From NCBI GenBank assembly GCA_003427395.1, contig BFEA01000244.1:341471-373470 (forward strand): DNA of 32,000 nt, read 5' to 3'. A program made the translations under genes and the position numbers. The stretch comes from Chara braunii. Taxonomy: Eukaryota > Streptophyta > Charophyceae > Charales > Characeae. Below, piece after piece: positions 1-11,212 of this stretch. Numbering within the stretch: the stretch's first letter is position 1; the number at the start of each line of letters is the position of its first letter. The notes beneath the pieces were generated by a model. That model was not told where the DNA came from. It did no database searches and saw only the letters and a list, made by a program, of their open reading frames with translations.

Positions 1-75
<75 letters not shown>
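1..75. repeat. poly-A run at the window edge
   Basis: Seventy-five consecutive A residues, cut by the window edge. It could be the tail of a retroposed sequence lying to the left, the minus-strand view of a poly-T tract, or an assembly-edge artefact. The sequence to its right shows no recognisable retroposon body. Confidence 0.9.
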
Positions 76-77
<2 letters not shown>

Positions 78-1168
78 GTTGAAGAAAGGGAGCACCTTCT
101 CCTTACACATTCGCTACCTCTTGTGTTTTGGTCTTGTCGTATTAACCTTCATGAAGTTTCTCCTTCCTTTGCATACTTGTTTTCTGGCTATGGCCTCCTC
201 CTTCTTCAAACCCTTTTCAACCTCCCCTCGTCATTCTCTCTTTGACTATGGCAAATTCCTATCACTAACACAAGGGAGTCCTTCCCTCGAGCAGGGCTAC
301 GGGGACTCTCTTTACCCTTTCTTTCTTCGTCATAGTCTCAAGGCTATAGAAGAACACTCCGCTAGGCCAACACAACTTCCACCAACCTCTATAGCTCCTT
401 CAGCTAGCCTAGAGTCACCCTCAAGCTTCGACATTGGCAGGGGTTCGCCTCCTCTCACTCCGGTTGAGTTTGTTGCTCTTTTGAGCTCATGTGGTCAACA
501 TCTGCTTGCCTCGTGTCAATGTGTGTGAGGGGAGAACTGCTCCTCCAGCTTAAATAGGTTAGGCATAACACTCCAGTCAGCCCTTGAGCCTCTCCCAAGT
601 GCTCAAGGTGAGTCGAGGTACCCCCAAGGCCTCCTTTCACTAGTGGGTCTCCCTGAAAGCATCCGGGTGTTATCTTGGTTAAGTACATGCAGTCTGAGTG
701 GCTCGTACCAACTCAAACTGCCTTGAGGGTCACTCTATGTTTTTCTTTTATCTTCAATTGTTGCCCCTTCGTCCCGAATAGTCAACGGGCAACCTTGTTT
801 GAAAAGAAAAGACCTTTTGGACTTTTCCTTTGATTTTTTTAAATTTTCACTGTAATTGGAGTGGACCGGGGTACCTCCTTGTACCTGAGTCATTGTCTGC
901 CTTGGATTTGGCTGAGATCCAATACCAAAATTAATCTGAGTCACCAACAAGTGGTCCTTGCTTCAAATTTGAGCCCCCTAACTTTCCTTCAATTTATAGG
1001 ACATTTGACATCAGGTTTTGGCCAAATGCACTATTTTGTTCTTTTGTTTGTTTTGTTTCTTTCCATTTCAAACCGCCAACTCATTCCGAAGTTGGCATCA
1101 CAAAAAATGCCCATATTGCTTCTCCCATAGGTCTGAATATGAGATCTATAGTAAAAAAAAAACGGTCC

Positions 1169-1217
<49 letters not shown>

Positions 1218-3812
1218 GTGTTGTAGAGATAATGCCCAAGGGCCTTATCTCCTCACTCAAGATTTACCTCCAAGATTCGGGGTGATGAGGTTACAGTAGG
1301 GAACTGCCTGTCCCTACTGTGTGAGTCTCAAATGACCGGTCAATTACCCTTCATGATTTTCTCTCCCTTTATCCCATTCTCCGTCCTTTTTCTCTCTTTT
1401 TCCTTTTTTTTTTTTATTTCTGATGTGGCAAGTGTCAAACAATCGTTGAAAATTTTTTTAGGCTATAGATCTTAATCTAGATCTGGACCTAAAACAAGTT
1501 GCTATGCGTTATTTTTTTTATTACAATAATAACACCCCCATACTCATGGGAGGCTCCGTTTTGCATCCGTGGCAGCCTATTTTCTGCATATAGTCACTTA
1601 AGGTTCTATTTTCTTTTGCTTTGCTGGTCCGAGATATATCGAACTGCAAGTTAGGCCCTTTCTCTTCATTTATTCATTCATTTGCTTACGAATATTTTTC
1701 ATCTTGGCCCTACTAGTGCACTAGTAGTGCTAATATTTTCGCCGCTCGATCTTGATCTTGACGGTACATCTTGCTGTGTTTGTCCATCGTCATGTTCGCC
1801 CATAGTTTCCTTACGACAACTCAAGTTCCCGTCGCTTATCCTATATTAGTCCGATCTCCCATTCTCACCGGCGGTCCCACTGATTTAGGTTTCAAATTTT
1901 TATTATTTTTATTTGGACTTGTCTAGTCTCAGACATCATTTTTCATGTAGTCCCATTTTTATTTGAGACTCGCTAGTTCCCGTCAGTCCCATTTTTTTTT
2001 TCCCCATGTATCTCAAGTGTGCTAAATATTTTCGGCTCCTAGATCTTTATCTCACGGTTGTCATTTACCGTCATCGTTTGCTTTCGTGCTTGAGACATAT
2101 TTTTCTAGTGTCTTGCGAGCGTCAAGGTTCATTTCCCCTTGGCATTGACACTCCCTTGCAGTTTGTTAATTTTCAGAGTGCAATAGCGGTAATTTTTCTA
2201 GCCTCATTGCCCTCAAACTTGTTCGAAATTGCAACAAAATGGGGCGACACATTTCCAAGTGCATCCAAACCCAATATTGATTCCGGATGAACTTGGAACA
2301 CGTGTTAAATTTCATTTTTGTAGTCCGTTGCATCACAACCTACTTCCCTCTTGATTTTTTTATTTTTTTAGAGAGAGAAAAATATTAAAATATTTTGTAA
2401 CCGTTTCATCGTAGGATGATTTGGTCATAAAATGTATCTAGAACATGTGTTTTTTTCCCTTAATGGTGTCGTTTTTGTCCGTTTGCAAGCTCATAACTTC
2501 TACGAGCTTTAGTATTCGGTTCATTATATATGAATCCCCTTTTCCCAACCTTTGTGCGCGATTCACCCCCGGGTGAATTTGGTAACAAAATGTATGTAAA
2601 CATGTTTTTTTCTTAACCTCAAAGTGTCTGTGTCTATTTTTTACCGCTTATATCGCAACAACATCTAGCCTTGGTGTACACTTGTTCAAGGTACCTAGAC
2701 CTCCTTTGGAAAGGGACAAGTTGATCATGATGTGGTAGCTTCCCCCTTTTCACTCCTACACTCTCCTACCTCTCTCATTCTTACTCGAAGTCTTTTTCTC
2801 CTTACCTTTGTTGATTGTTTATCCCGGATCACACTAGAATCTCATTTTTCACGTTCAGTGTACTTGGGCACTCTAAAACTAAGACCCTTGTGATCCGTTG
2901 CATCCCTTTTGACTGCCTTCGCAATTTGAAGGCCTTGAAGTTTTGAAATTGAGACTTTCTTACTTCTTTTCTAACCCCTTACTTTATGACACTCGAGTGA
3001 CCACCATTTCTCAGTTTCTTTGTGTGAGGGCACTTGTTCAGCTGGTGCTTTATTAATCCGCTTGCACCTTCTTGCTTGGCTCAATGACACTCAGGTTTTT
3101 CTCATGTCGTATTTGGGCGACCCTCTAGGCCACACGCTTGGACCATGTGTGATGGCAGCTAAACATTATTTTACTTGGTGTCGTCGTACCACCTTTACTT
3201 GTGGCGTTAAAATTCATGTACTATTTTTCTGGTGGTCATCCTTCCTTAAGGAGGGATGCATTTATTATTTTTTTAAAGAACCTTGGTACTCACATCCCTG
3301 CAAGGTATTTTTCCTGTGTCGAGCAACCGTCAACTTTATCCTTGTTGCTTGCTGAGTCTGCATGCTCTTGAAATTGCCCACCTAATTTAAAAAGTTGTCT
3401 CTTATCCATCTGATCTCTTTGACGTCTGTATTTTTAATATGTTGTCTGCGCCGATGTTCCAAATGTTTCAGGCTTCGAACGACGTCAATACGTCCCTGTT
3501 TGCCCATTCTTTCCTTGTTCCTTGTCATTACGAGACATACTGCTTTTTTTTTTTTTTTTTTTCTCAAAACCTTCCTCTTACATTTTGTTCTCTTGCTTCA
3601 AAAAATAATTCCTTGAGCAACGGATCTCCATTGCTCATGCCCTTATAATATGTCACATGCAATGTCCTTCCGAACGTTCCTGCCTTGGAGCAGAGTCATT
3701 ATGCGTACGTTTACCCTCCTTTTCCTCTTCGTTTATGACTTGCTGGAGAAACCCTCTTTCCCGTTTTTTTCTTGGAACCTTGTCAAACTCTCCTAATTTG
3801 TAATTGACTTTT
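76..3812. other. non-coding flank, T/C-rich, no gene recognised
   Basis: I see no supportable gene here. The longest open frames are short (150 codons or fewer), show no family motif, and several are made of translated T runs. Composition on the plus strand is pyrimidine-rich. Local features are a 39-nt T run at 1171-1209, a T run at 3544-3562, a palindrome with 8-bp arms ATTCACCC/GGGTGAAT at 2561-2578, and a diverged dispersed repeat of about 50 bp (near 2419 and again near 2577, both containing AAAATGTAT and ACATGT followed by a T run). It may be a very old, degraded transposon, but I cannot identify one. Confidence 0.5.
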
Positions 3813-3898
3813 CTTCCTCAGTGTAATCCACGTTTTTGTGGCCTTGCGTCCTTTTCTTCCTTAGTCTAATCCACATTTTGTGGCCTTGCGTCCCTTTT
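3813..3898. repeat. 43-bp tandem duplication
   Basis: Two adjacent copies of a 43-bp unit start at 3813 and 3856. Both contain TAATCCAC, a short T run, then GTGGCCTTGCGTCC. They differ at only a few positions, so this is a fairly recent local duplication compared with the more degraded repeats around it. Confidence 0.85.
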
Positions 3899-4398
3899 TT
3901 CCTTTGTTCAGCGTTCTACTGATCCTGAGTCCCATCTTGGGCTCTTCGTTTCGACAGTCCCGAATTTCGTCTTGGGACTTTGGCGTCGGTGATCCCATTT
4001 TAGTCATCTGTCTAGCCTTTTCGTTAATGTGTACATCTTTGTCATATACCATGTCTCAAGGGTCGAGACTTGATTTGAAAATTAAGGGTTCCGACCTGTT
4101 CCCCCCACTTATTTGTGATTACCTCATCGCACATTAGTCAATTGTTAGTTGGAGAGAAAGTAAACAGGTTGGGTAGACGAAAAGAGGGAGCAAAATTCAA
4201 TAGGTAGTAGTTTCACATAAGTTCTTTTTTTCCTTACTTTCATGTCATTCGTATGGTCCCCTTTTCTTCGCGTTTTGGAATGGGGAAGAACCAATTGTTG
4301 GGTCATTTTTCTTCAAGTGTTCCTTCAAACCCTTTTTGTGACGCTCATCACCCGTAGTACATCGAGTCCATTCTTTGTTCATTTATCTGTTTTTTTGG

Positions 4399-4493
4399 TC
4401 ATGCAATCCATATTTCTTTCCCGAGGCCTTCTCATCCGTTGTGCATCAAATAATCTGTTGTTTGAATCATGCAATCCATATTTCTTTCCCGAG
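4399..4493. repeat. 68-bp tandem duplication with a 27-bp exact core
   Basis: The 27-bp block beginning TCATGCAATCCATATTTC occurs exactly at 4399-4425 and again at 4467-4493. The bases before each block (TCTGTTTTTTT and TCTGTTGTTTG) are also similar, so the real unit is about 68 bp duplicated in tandem. Confidence 0.85.
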
Positions 4494-4714
4494 CTTTGTC
4501 ATTCCTTTTGTAATTCTTGAGATAGTTTTACCTTTTCAACCTCTCGCGACTCATTCCCACTACCTTCAACATTCATGCGCGCCCATAAATCAACCGATTT
4601 TCAAGTTCTAAACAACTCCTTAAGCCAATTCTGAAGCTCATTAACAGTTTGTTCTTATGCGCATCTTTCTAATTCAATCTCTAACTCGTTCTCTTGCATT
4701 TCTTTTGGTCCTTT

Positions 4715-5258
4715 GCTAGACTTCTTAGACTCATACTTAGTTTCACACATTTCCCCTGACCAGTTGTCAAGCTTCTCAAGCTATTCTCAGACAATCTCTC
4801 ATGCAATTTTCCTGCTCACTTTGTTGGGTCTCTCAGGGTCATACCCAAACTATTTTTCAACCAATTCCTCTCGCCACTTTGTCATGCTTCTTAAGCTCAT
4901 ACTCACTATTTCTCACACAATTCATGAGGTCACTTTGTCAGGCTTCTCAGACTTATACTCGGGCTATTTCTCATCCAATGTTTAACCTCCAATCCTTTTC
5001 TTCGAATTTTCTTTTTAAGCACTGATTCGGGAAAATAATTCAACCCTGTACTACAAAATCCCGTATTGGGTATACATCCTCTCTGTCGGGCTTCCCGGGC
5101 TCATACTCAAGCTATTTCTCATGGAATTCCTTTGGGTACTCTTTTTGGCTTCTCGAGCTTGTACTCGGGCTATTTCTCATACAATGACTTTAACCACATT
5201 GTAAGGCTTCTCAAACTTAGACTTAGACAATTTCTCACACAATTCATGTTTTCACTTT
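4715..5258. repeat. degenerate 57-58-bp minisatellite, about 8 units
   Basis: Units start near 4715, 4766, 4823, 4881, 4937, 5085, 5143 and 5201. Each carries a variant of GGCTTCTCAGGCTCATACTC followed by GGGCTATTTCTCATACAATT and a C/T-rich tail ending in CACTTT. Spacing is 56-58 bp except at the first unit (51) and at a gap of about 90 bp near 4995-5084, where the pattern is lost. The units are clearly diverged, so the array is old. The short open frames across it are by-products of the repeat, not genes. Confidence 0.85.
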
Positions 5259-5293
5259 CTCAGTTTCATATATTTTTTTATATTTATTTATTA

Positions 5294-5685
5294 TTAGTTT
5301 CCTAGGTAGCATGACATGTCCAATCAGATTAATTATCCGTACTATCCGGTCGGAACATCTGGGGGTAAAAAGGTTTATCCGAAATTTTCGGATAAATTTC
5401 GGATAATAAAAAAATAAAAATTATATTTTTTTTGTTTTATTTTTTATCTCCAAATCTGATGGGAGTTTTGAAATGGCCTCCAACCAAAAGTTGTTAGTAT
5501 TGTTATAATCTACAACACACGTTCTTTTAAGATTTTTTTGAGATGTTTTGTTATTTTGGAAAACTACCTTATTTTGACCCTCCGGATATATTAACTCCGG
5601 TTTCATCCGGTTACTATTATCCAGCCTGTAAATCTGGATAAATCAAGGGTGCCCGGATATCTGGATTTGCTACCTAGTTATTTTC
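5294..5685. mobile_element. element A: hAT-like non-autonomous transposon (ATCCG type)
   Basis: The element occupies 5302-5677 (376 bp). It has perfect 10-bp terminal inverted repeats, CTAGGTAGCA at 5302-5311 and TGCTACCTAG at 5668-5677. The flanking octamers TTAGTTTC (5294-5301) and TTATTTTC (5678-5685) differ by one base and read as an 8-bp target duplication, the length typical of the hAT superfamily. Two arms of roughly 100 bp carry the pentamer ATCCG four times and its complement CGGAT four times, plus near-variants. They enclose an AT-rich middle. There is no transposase frame. The hAT assignment rests on duplication length only. Confidence 0.8.
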
Positions 5686-6833
5686 TTACAGAGAGTTTTT
5701 TGCTTGACACATTTTTTTTTTCATCAGATAGATGACTCGCCTTCCCCACTCTTAAATGCAATTTCCCCATCGCATAACTCGTTGCCACTCGAAAGGTACG
5801 TAAACCTTGTGCCTTGCTGAGTGATATATGTCGACCCACAATCCCCTAAAAGGAAGGGTGATTATTCCTTCCCTTGATGGTAACTCACCCCATCCTTCCT
5901 ACTTAACCTAGTTGCTGCTATATCGAGACGAGCATCATCACTGAGAGACAATCTCGCATATGACAGGTAGGTCTAGTCCATGATTCCCAGGACTCTATCT
6001 TGTCGTTAGTGATCCTCTCGCAATCGTCCCTTCCTAGTGGTGTTTTATTGGATCCAGCTTTTTCCTTTTAAGAGAATTGGGGCTCTTTGTTACTGTGCGA
6101 GTGCAGTCACAAAGTCATTGCGCTTAGTCCCGAAACGGTTTTCAATGCTTCAGCAGGGCGATGTCAATGTGGTGTGGTTGTGCAAACTCCACACGGTACC
6201 TCATCAGGCCTTCCCTGTAGACAGGTGTTGCTCAGCTTACCGCGAGTAACGTCGGTCTGTCCAACGACCGTGCCACCTGTCTACCGCAGGATGTGTGTTC
6301 GGAAAGAGCCAAAAAGACTAAAAGAGCAACTCTCGGTTCCGTTTTGGGCCGCCTGGAAGTAAGAATCTCAACGAGAAGCGCATTTCGAACTTTTCGACTT
6401 GAGCTCATTGTCCGAGTTAGTTTCGGATGGGCAGAGGTGCCTTAATCCCTTAACCTCTTTCCTTTTCATAAGGAACATGTTGCACTTGAACTTTTCCTTT
6501 AAGGGCAGAGGTCCAGGGGTCGTCGCGAAGAGGCCGATGTTTCCTCTCTTGTTGAAGCCTGAAACTAGAAGAAGACAAGAAAGTTGAGCAACTCAATACG
6601 TGGTTGTCATGACTCACGGGGTCCCCTGTTATACAATGCGATTTCCAATTCTCAGGCAAACCCTCAATCAAATGTTTTTCCCCAAGGTTGATTCTTACGA
6701 CCGACCCGACAATGTTTTCCAATCAATAACTAGTTGAAGGCTCTGCCTTATTTTCTTAACCATTTTCAGCCAGTCTTTTTCAGATAATCATGCAAGAAGA
6801 TTAAAGTGTCAATCTTGAATGAATTTTTCATGG
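5686..6833. other. non-coding interval, no gene recognised
   Basis: No open frame here resembles a known family. The one structural feature seen is an inverted repeat with perfect 10-bp arms, TAGACAGGTG at 6218-6227 and CACCTGTCTA at 6274-6283, separated by 46 nt. I see no tRNA-like arms and no repeat flanks that would make it a transposon end. Confidence 0.45.
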
Positions 6834-7200
6834 ATCATTGTTTTCTATTTCAAGTCGAATAACCTTTTCAGAGGTCATTCTTTCCTATTCAAGTCGAATA
6901 ACCTTTCCATGGGTCATTATTTGTTATTTCGGTTCGAATAATGTTTTCAGCTAGGTTACCTGATCGGACGTCGGGGACCCCCCTGACCGTCCGGAGTTGT
7001 CCGCTCGGACAACCGGTCGGACATCCTCCCTTGGCAGACTGTCCGAACCCGAACGGAAAAAAATGGAGTTGTCCGGGCCCGGACGTCCGGGTTCCCCCTT
7101 GCTGTCTGGCTAGGACGTCCTGCCATCGGACAACTGGTAACATAGGTTTGCAGGGGTTATTTTTTGTTATTTTAAGTCAAATAACATTTTCAGGTGTCAT
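6834..7200. repeat. 39-40-bp tandem array split by element B
   Basis: Units start near 6834, 6874 and 6913, then resume at 7156 and 7196 after element B. Each reads approximately GTCATTnTTTTnTATTT, then AAGTCGAATAACCTTTTCAG. Removing element B and one target copy restores the 39-40-bp periodicity, so B landed in a pre-existing array. Confidence 0.8.
6943..7153. mobile_element. element B: hAT-like non-autonomous transposon (GTCCG type)
   Basis: The element occupies 6951-7145 (195 bp). The ends are CTAGGTTACC and GGTAACATAG, which pair at 9 of 10 positions. The flanking octamers GTTTTCAG (6943-6950) and GTTTGCAG (7146-7153) differ at one base and are read as the 8-bp target duplication. The interior contains GTCCG five times and its complement CGGAC five times, giving strong self-complementarity. 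Unlike elements A and C it has almost no AT-rich middle, only a short A run, so it looks like the compact form of the same design. It has no coding capacity. Confidence 0.8.
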
Positions 7201-7359
7201 TCTCAATCCTTCATTAACGCCTGAGGGGGTGGGCTTCGGGGATACGGATTCCATCCATAACTTGGGGTTAGAAGGTGACCATCTTATATATTTTATGTGT
7301 GCACTTCCTTTTATCATACCTTGACAAGGCTTGTCATCGTAACACTAAGTCGGATACAC

Positions 7360-7363
7360 CCGG
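7360..7363. other. candidate target-site duplication CCGG (left copy)
   Basis: CCGG directly precedes the left LTR at 7360-7363, and CCGG directly follows the right LTR at 31295-31298. This fits a 4-bp duplication, or an eroded 5-bp duplication (CCCGG on the left, CCGGG on the right), made when the large retrotransposon inserted. Four bases can match by chance. Confidence 0.5.
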
Positions 7364-8096
7364 TGTCGTGCGAATCGGTCTCGCAGGGGGACCCTCCCGA
7401 CCACGTCACGCAAAATTTTGGAGGACTTCGTTGTAGAGCGCGGTTTGCCCCTCCATTCGAGTACGCCAGTTGTACCTCTCGCGAGCCTCTACAACAGGAT
7501 AGGGTCATGCGAGGCACAAGTTACCTCCACCCGCAGGAGCTGTCACCATCCCTTGGGTAGGCGTATCCCGGTCGAGCTACTGGACCACATACGAAGGTTT
7601 TTCATATGCAATCGCAAAGGTGGCCCGACCGAGGGCGTTTCTCGTTTGATTGAGCATAGGGGATACGCGCGGTCAACAACCCTCAATTGGACCCGTACGC
7701 GAATCGACGCATTGGGGGGTTGAGGTCCCAAGCACGACTCGTCGTCGGTGGACTAGGATGCATTCCACTCACTACGCGTTACACCACACGAATATTAAAA
7801 TACACATACAAAAACAAAACTATCTTACTCCCTTCAGTATCCGACCCATAAACTTTTCACACAAAAATCGGTTAGGCGTCACACGCGAGACTGAAGATAA
7901 AATCATCCGGACGCAGGGCTTTCTCATATCGACTAGCAATGCAAGCATACGCACGCACTCGCAACGATGAAGTACTATGTGGTACCCAAAGTCATGCGAC
8001 CCTTGATAACCTCGGGGGTCACGTTTCAACACTCAAGTGTCGGTTGACACTCGCCTTGAGGGGTTAATCTCTCGATGCTGGACAACCGCCAAGGCA

Positions 8097-8172
8097 GTTG
8101 ATCACCACACCCTCTTCTGCACCCTGCAGAGAGTGGGTGGTACACAGGTTCCGACCTGTGGTGATAGTCAAC
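8097..8172. other. three-way-junction-like inverted repeat in the 3' LTR
   Basis: An outer arm GTTGATCAC at 8097 pairs with GTGAT...GTCAAC ending at 8172. Inside are one imperfect hairpin (ACCCTCTTCTGCA with TGCAGAGAGTGGGT) and one perfect hairpin, CACAGGT (8143-8149) with ACCTGTG (8154-8160) around a TCCG loop. The nesting suggests a folded RNA or cruciform. Its function is unknown. Confidence 0.55.
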
Positions 8173-9745
8173 TCTCGTGGCCTAGGAGGCAAGTTTCATC
8201 CTTTAGGGCTGGGAGAAAAATCAAGGGGTTTGACTTTGACGACTGCTACGAGTTACAACATCCAACCATAATAACTCTAAAAAGCAAAAGGTGAAGGGGA
8301 TCTCCCTTTTCTCTCAAGACATAGCTTGTTTTTAACTCTTGCACACAGTTACATCAGACCGTATGAATACTAAATGTATGTATAAGTGAGAATGTATACA
8401 TATACATATATGAGGATTTATGAAATATGAGGCTATCACTTTTCACAACCGCTGCAAGGTTCCCTGCAACCATTATACTTATGCTAAGGGTAGTTCAAAC
8501 AGTTAAGCAGAAGTTTGTGTGGTGTCAGACAATCACTCTCACAACAGTTGTGTGGATCGTCCATCTGCATTCACACAATACTTATACTATCACCAAGCTC
8601 AATTCAAAAGATCTTATAAGAATACCTGCAATCGCACAATGTTCAAACAACAACATCACAGACACTAAGGGAATCAACTTTACTGCTTTCTGCGACTCAC
8701 ACCCTGTCTTATGCATACAAGCCCCAACCAATTTCCACCATCCCTTAATAAAGCTACCCAGTCGTTAGAAATGGCCACTGAAAAAGAAATTTGGGTGAAA
8801 ACCCCAAGAAACATAAAAACCCATAAGAGTCAAAATCTTAGGTTGAGATGCAGAAGCAGGGAAGTTGTGTCTTAAACCGACCTGTTATCAAAAGATTACA
8901 GAAACGTGATCCTTCGTAGGACCAGGCCGAACGAGTCAAGCCTTCAATCCAATTCTTAGACCTACATCACAGTTCGGATCAAATCGGACTGATACTATGT
9001 TTAAGACAAATGGAGGACATACTCAATGTCGTAGCCTAACTCCTCTACTATATTCTCCCTTACCTTCTTTCAATGAGTGTAAGATATTATTGAAAATCTT
9101 GAAAACGCCTCCCTTAGTCAGGGTAGTTTGCCAACATCTTCCTAGCAGAAAATAATCCAACTCCTCAAATTCTAAAAAAAATTGGTAGCACTTTCCGTAG
9201 GAAAAGTGTCTTTTTATAATTTTCAAGTGTCCAAAAATGACTAGCTCTTCCAGATTCGTAAGAATTTCGGCACCGCTTCCCGTAGGAAAAGGAGAGTGTC
9301 AAGATTTATACAAAGCTGAAAATGCAAAGACAAGTACAACTGTACTTGAGGCTAACTTCTAACACTCACTTGATAGTTATAATTGGAGATAGTTTATACG
9401 ATCCCCCTTTGAACATGGTATCGTGACCTATCACTAGTCCTAACTTTCAATAAGGGGAGTCCTATCATATTTCAAGCTTCCCTCCTATCATCCATCTTAC
9501 CTACCTATAGCTCCCACACTCAGTGAGCATCTAAATCGACTAAGCTATCAAAATGAGTACCTCTAGATAAACCTCAAAAACATATATAGGTTAGTGCAAC
9601 AACATCTCTCGCCAACCCTCAGGTTCCTTTCCATGTCATACAGTTCGTTAAAAAACCCTCGTTATTCCTTTTTTACCCTTCCTTACATAAGACATAGGAT
9701 TAACCAACCCAACTTGTGGATGTGACTGACCTGCTGATTTATATG

Positions 9746-10900
9746 ACTAGGCCACACCAACTTATGGTGCCCTAGTCTGGTAGCACAAGTATACGTAGGG
9801 CATAGGACCAAACTACAACAACTTATGGTGTGACGAGTTTCTGCCTAGACGATCAACATAAGGCGTATGACCGGGCCACACCAACTTATAGTGAAGCTGA
9901 TCGATTTGAATGGTTGGCATACACAAAGAGTTGAACCTTCTCAATCTACGAGGGGTCCAACCTTTGTCTGAATAAACGACGAGAGGCATATAACTAGATC
10001 AAACAATGACATAAAGCGTAGAACTAGGCTACTCAACTTATGAGTAGTCTAGCCCCGACTAAACAAGCAATATGAGCGTGTGTTCGAACGACCCGCAACT
10101 TACACATTCGCCCAACCTCCGCAACACAACTACATTCAATAAGTAGAGTCACAATCGTTTTCTATCTTTAGACGAGTGGTCAGGTCACCTCAACTTATGA
10201 GGATCCTCACCCAAACATCGATTACGTTTAGAAAAAAGAAATAACCAAGCTTTATATTATATCTCTGCCCTTTGTATTATCGGGGGCATACGACCAACTA
10301 CCCAACGTATGAATGAGTCAACCTGCCCAAAGTTGCCTCTCAATTTTATACTCTGAATCTTATTTTCTCCTCTGCTTTGTCTACTACCGCCTTATATAGC
10401 TAGATCTCCCAACTCATGGCGCCTAGCCTACCAATGATATACATAGTATATAGTTGTATCAGGTTGTATACTCAAGTTCCGCTTATGTTCCCGGCTCATA
10501 ACTTTGTCACAACAACTTATGGTGTGACAAGCTTGCCAAAACAAGTAAACACAAGGTATATGATTGATCCACACCAACTTATGGTGCGGTCAGTTTCGGC
10601 TTAGACAATCGACATAAGGCGTATGACCAGGCCGCACTAACTTATGGTGAGGCTGGACAACCTGAACATTTGATATACACAAAGAACTGAACCACGTCAA
10701 CTTATGACGGGTCCAACCTTTGCCCGAACAAACGACAAAAGGCATATAACTAGGACACATAAATTTATGGTGTGGCTAGTCAGCCCGTACAATGACATAT
10801 AGCATAGAACTAGGCTACTCAACTTATGAGTAGTCTAGCCCCGCCTAAACAAACAACTGGTGCGTGTGATCGAACAACCCACAACGTATGTGTTCGCTGA
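9746..10900. repeat. 16-unit hairpin array in the 3' LTR
   Basis: Sixteen imperfect hairpins share a near-constant loop, ACTTA on the plus strand (variants ATCTA, ACGTA, ACTCA, ATTTA). Loops start at 9760, 9821, 9884, 9944, 10036, 10098, 10193, 10305, 10412, 10515, 10577, 10640, 10700, 10763, 10822 and 10884. Most spacings are 59-63 bp; the rest are 92-112. Stem sequences differ between units yet remain complementary. Examples are CACCA/TGGTG inside GACTAGG/CCTAGTC (first), CTAGGCTACTCA/TGAGTAGTCTAG (10024-10052), TTGTCACAACA/TGGTGTGACAA (tenth) and CGTCA/TGACG (thirteenth). Units 8 and 6 are the weakest. The same sixteen are found in the other LTR. Confidence 0.88.
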
Positions 10901-11212
10901 ACCTCCTCAACATAAAAACAAATAAGGTCACATTTGCATTTTGTCTGAATTTACACAAGTAATCTAAATTCTCATACACACTTGTTAATTTCGTCATTTT
11001 TTTAAATCATATCCTGAAATGAAAGCAACCAAAAGTAATAGCTTTCTCAATCATACTTGCAGGCACATAATAGCAAAAGGGTAATATAGTTTAGGGGATG
11101 GGATCACACAGGTAAATCGATTGTTATATCTGAGTGTTCCCTGCCTCCAGAACCCCGCCTAGACTCCGACAGAGCTCTCGCAATCGGTGGGTGGACCTCC
11201 CACAAGGTCTTG

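Larger units (their letters stand above)
7364..11212 (-). repeat. 3' LTR (left copy), 3849 bp
   Basis: This is a direct repeat of the right LTR throughout its length. On the plus strand it runs from TGTCGTGC to GGTCTTG; on the element strand it ends GCACGACA. The shared block extends to 11212. A canonical TG start on the element strand would instead lie at 11204. It keeps the empty site for element C, GAAAATAAT at 9148-9156. It contains no credible gene, and the open frames in it are incidental. It carries a branched inverted-repeat region (8097-8172) and a 16-hairpin array (9746-10900). I could not place a promoter or polyadenylation signal. Confidence 0.95.

Noticed and set aside
1018-1299. 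Open frame of 93 codons with a poly-Phe run
   Set aside because: It is a translated T run with no domain and no flanking support.
6218-6283. 10-bp inverted repeat considered as a transposon end pair or tRNA
   Set aside because: Only 66 bp in total, no target duplication, and no cloverleaf arms or box A/B motifs.
9746-10900. Regularly spaced near-identical dodecamers resembling a CRISPR array
   Set aside because: The host is eukaryotic, repeats are degenerate outside a short core, spacers are related to each other, and the array lies in LTRs with a hairpin explanation.
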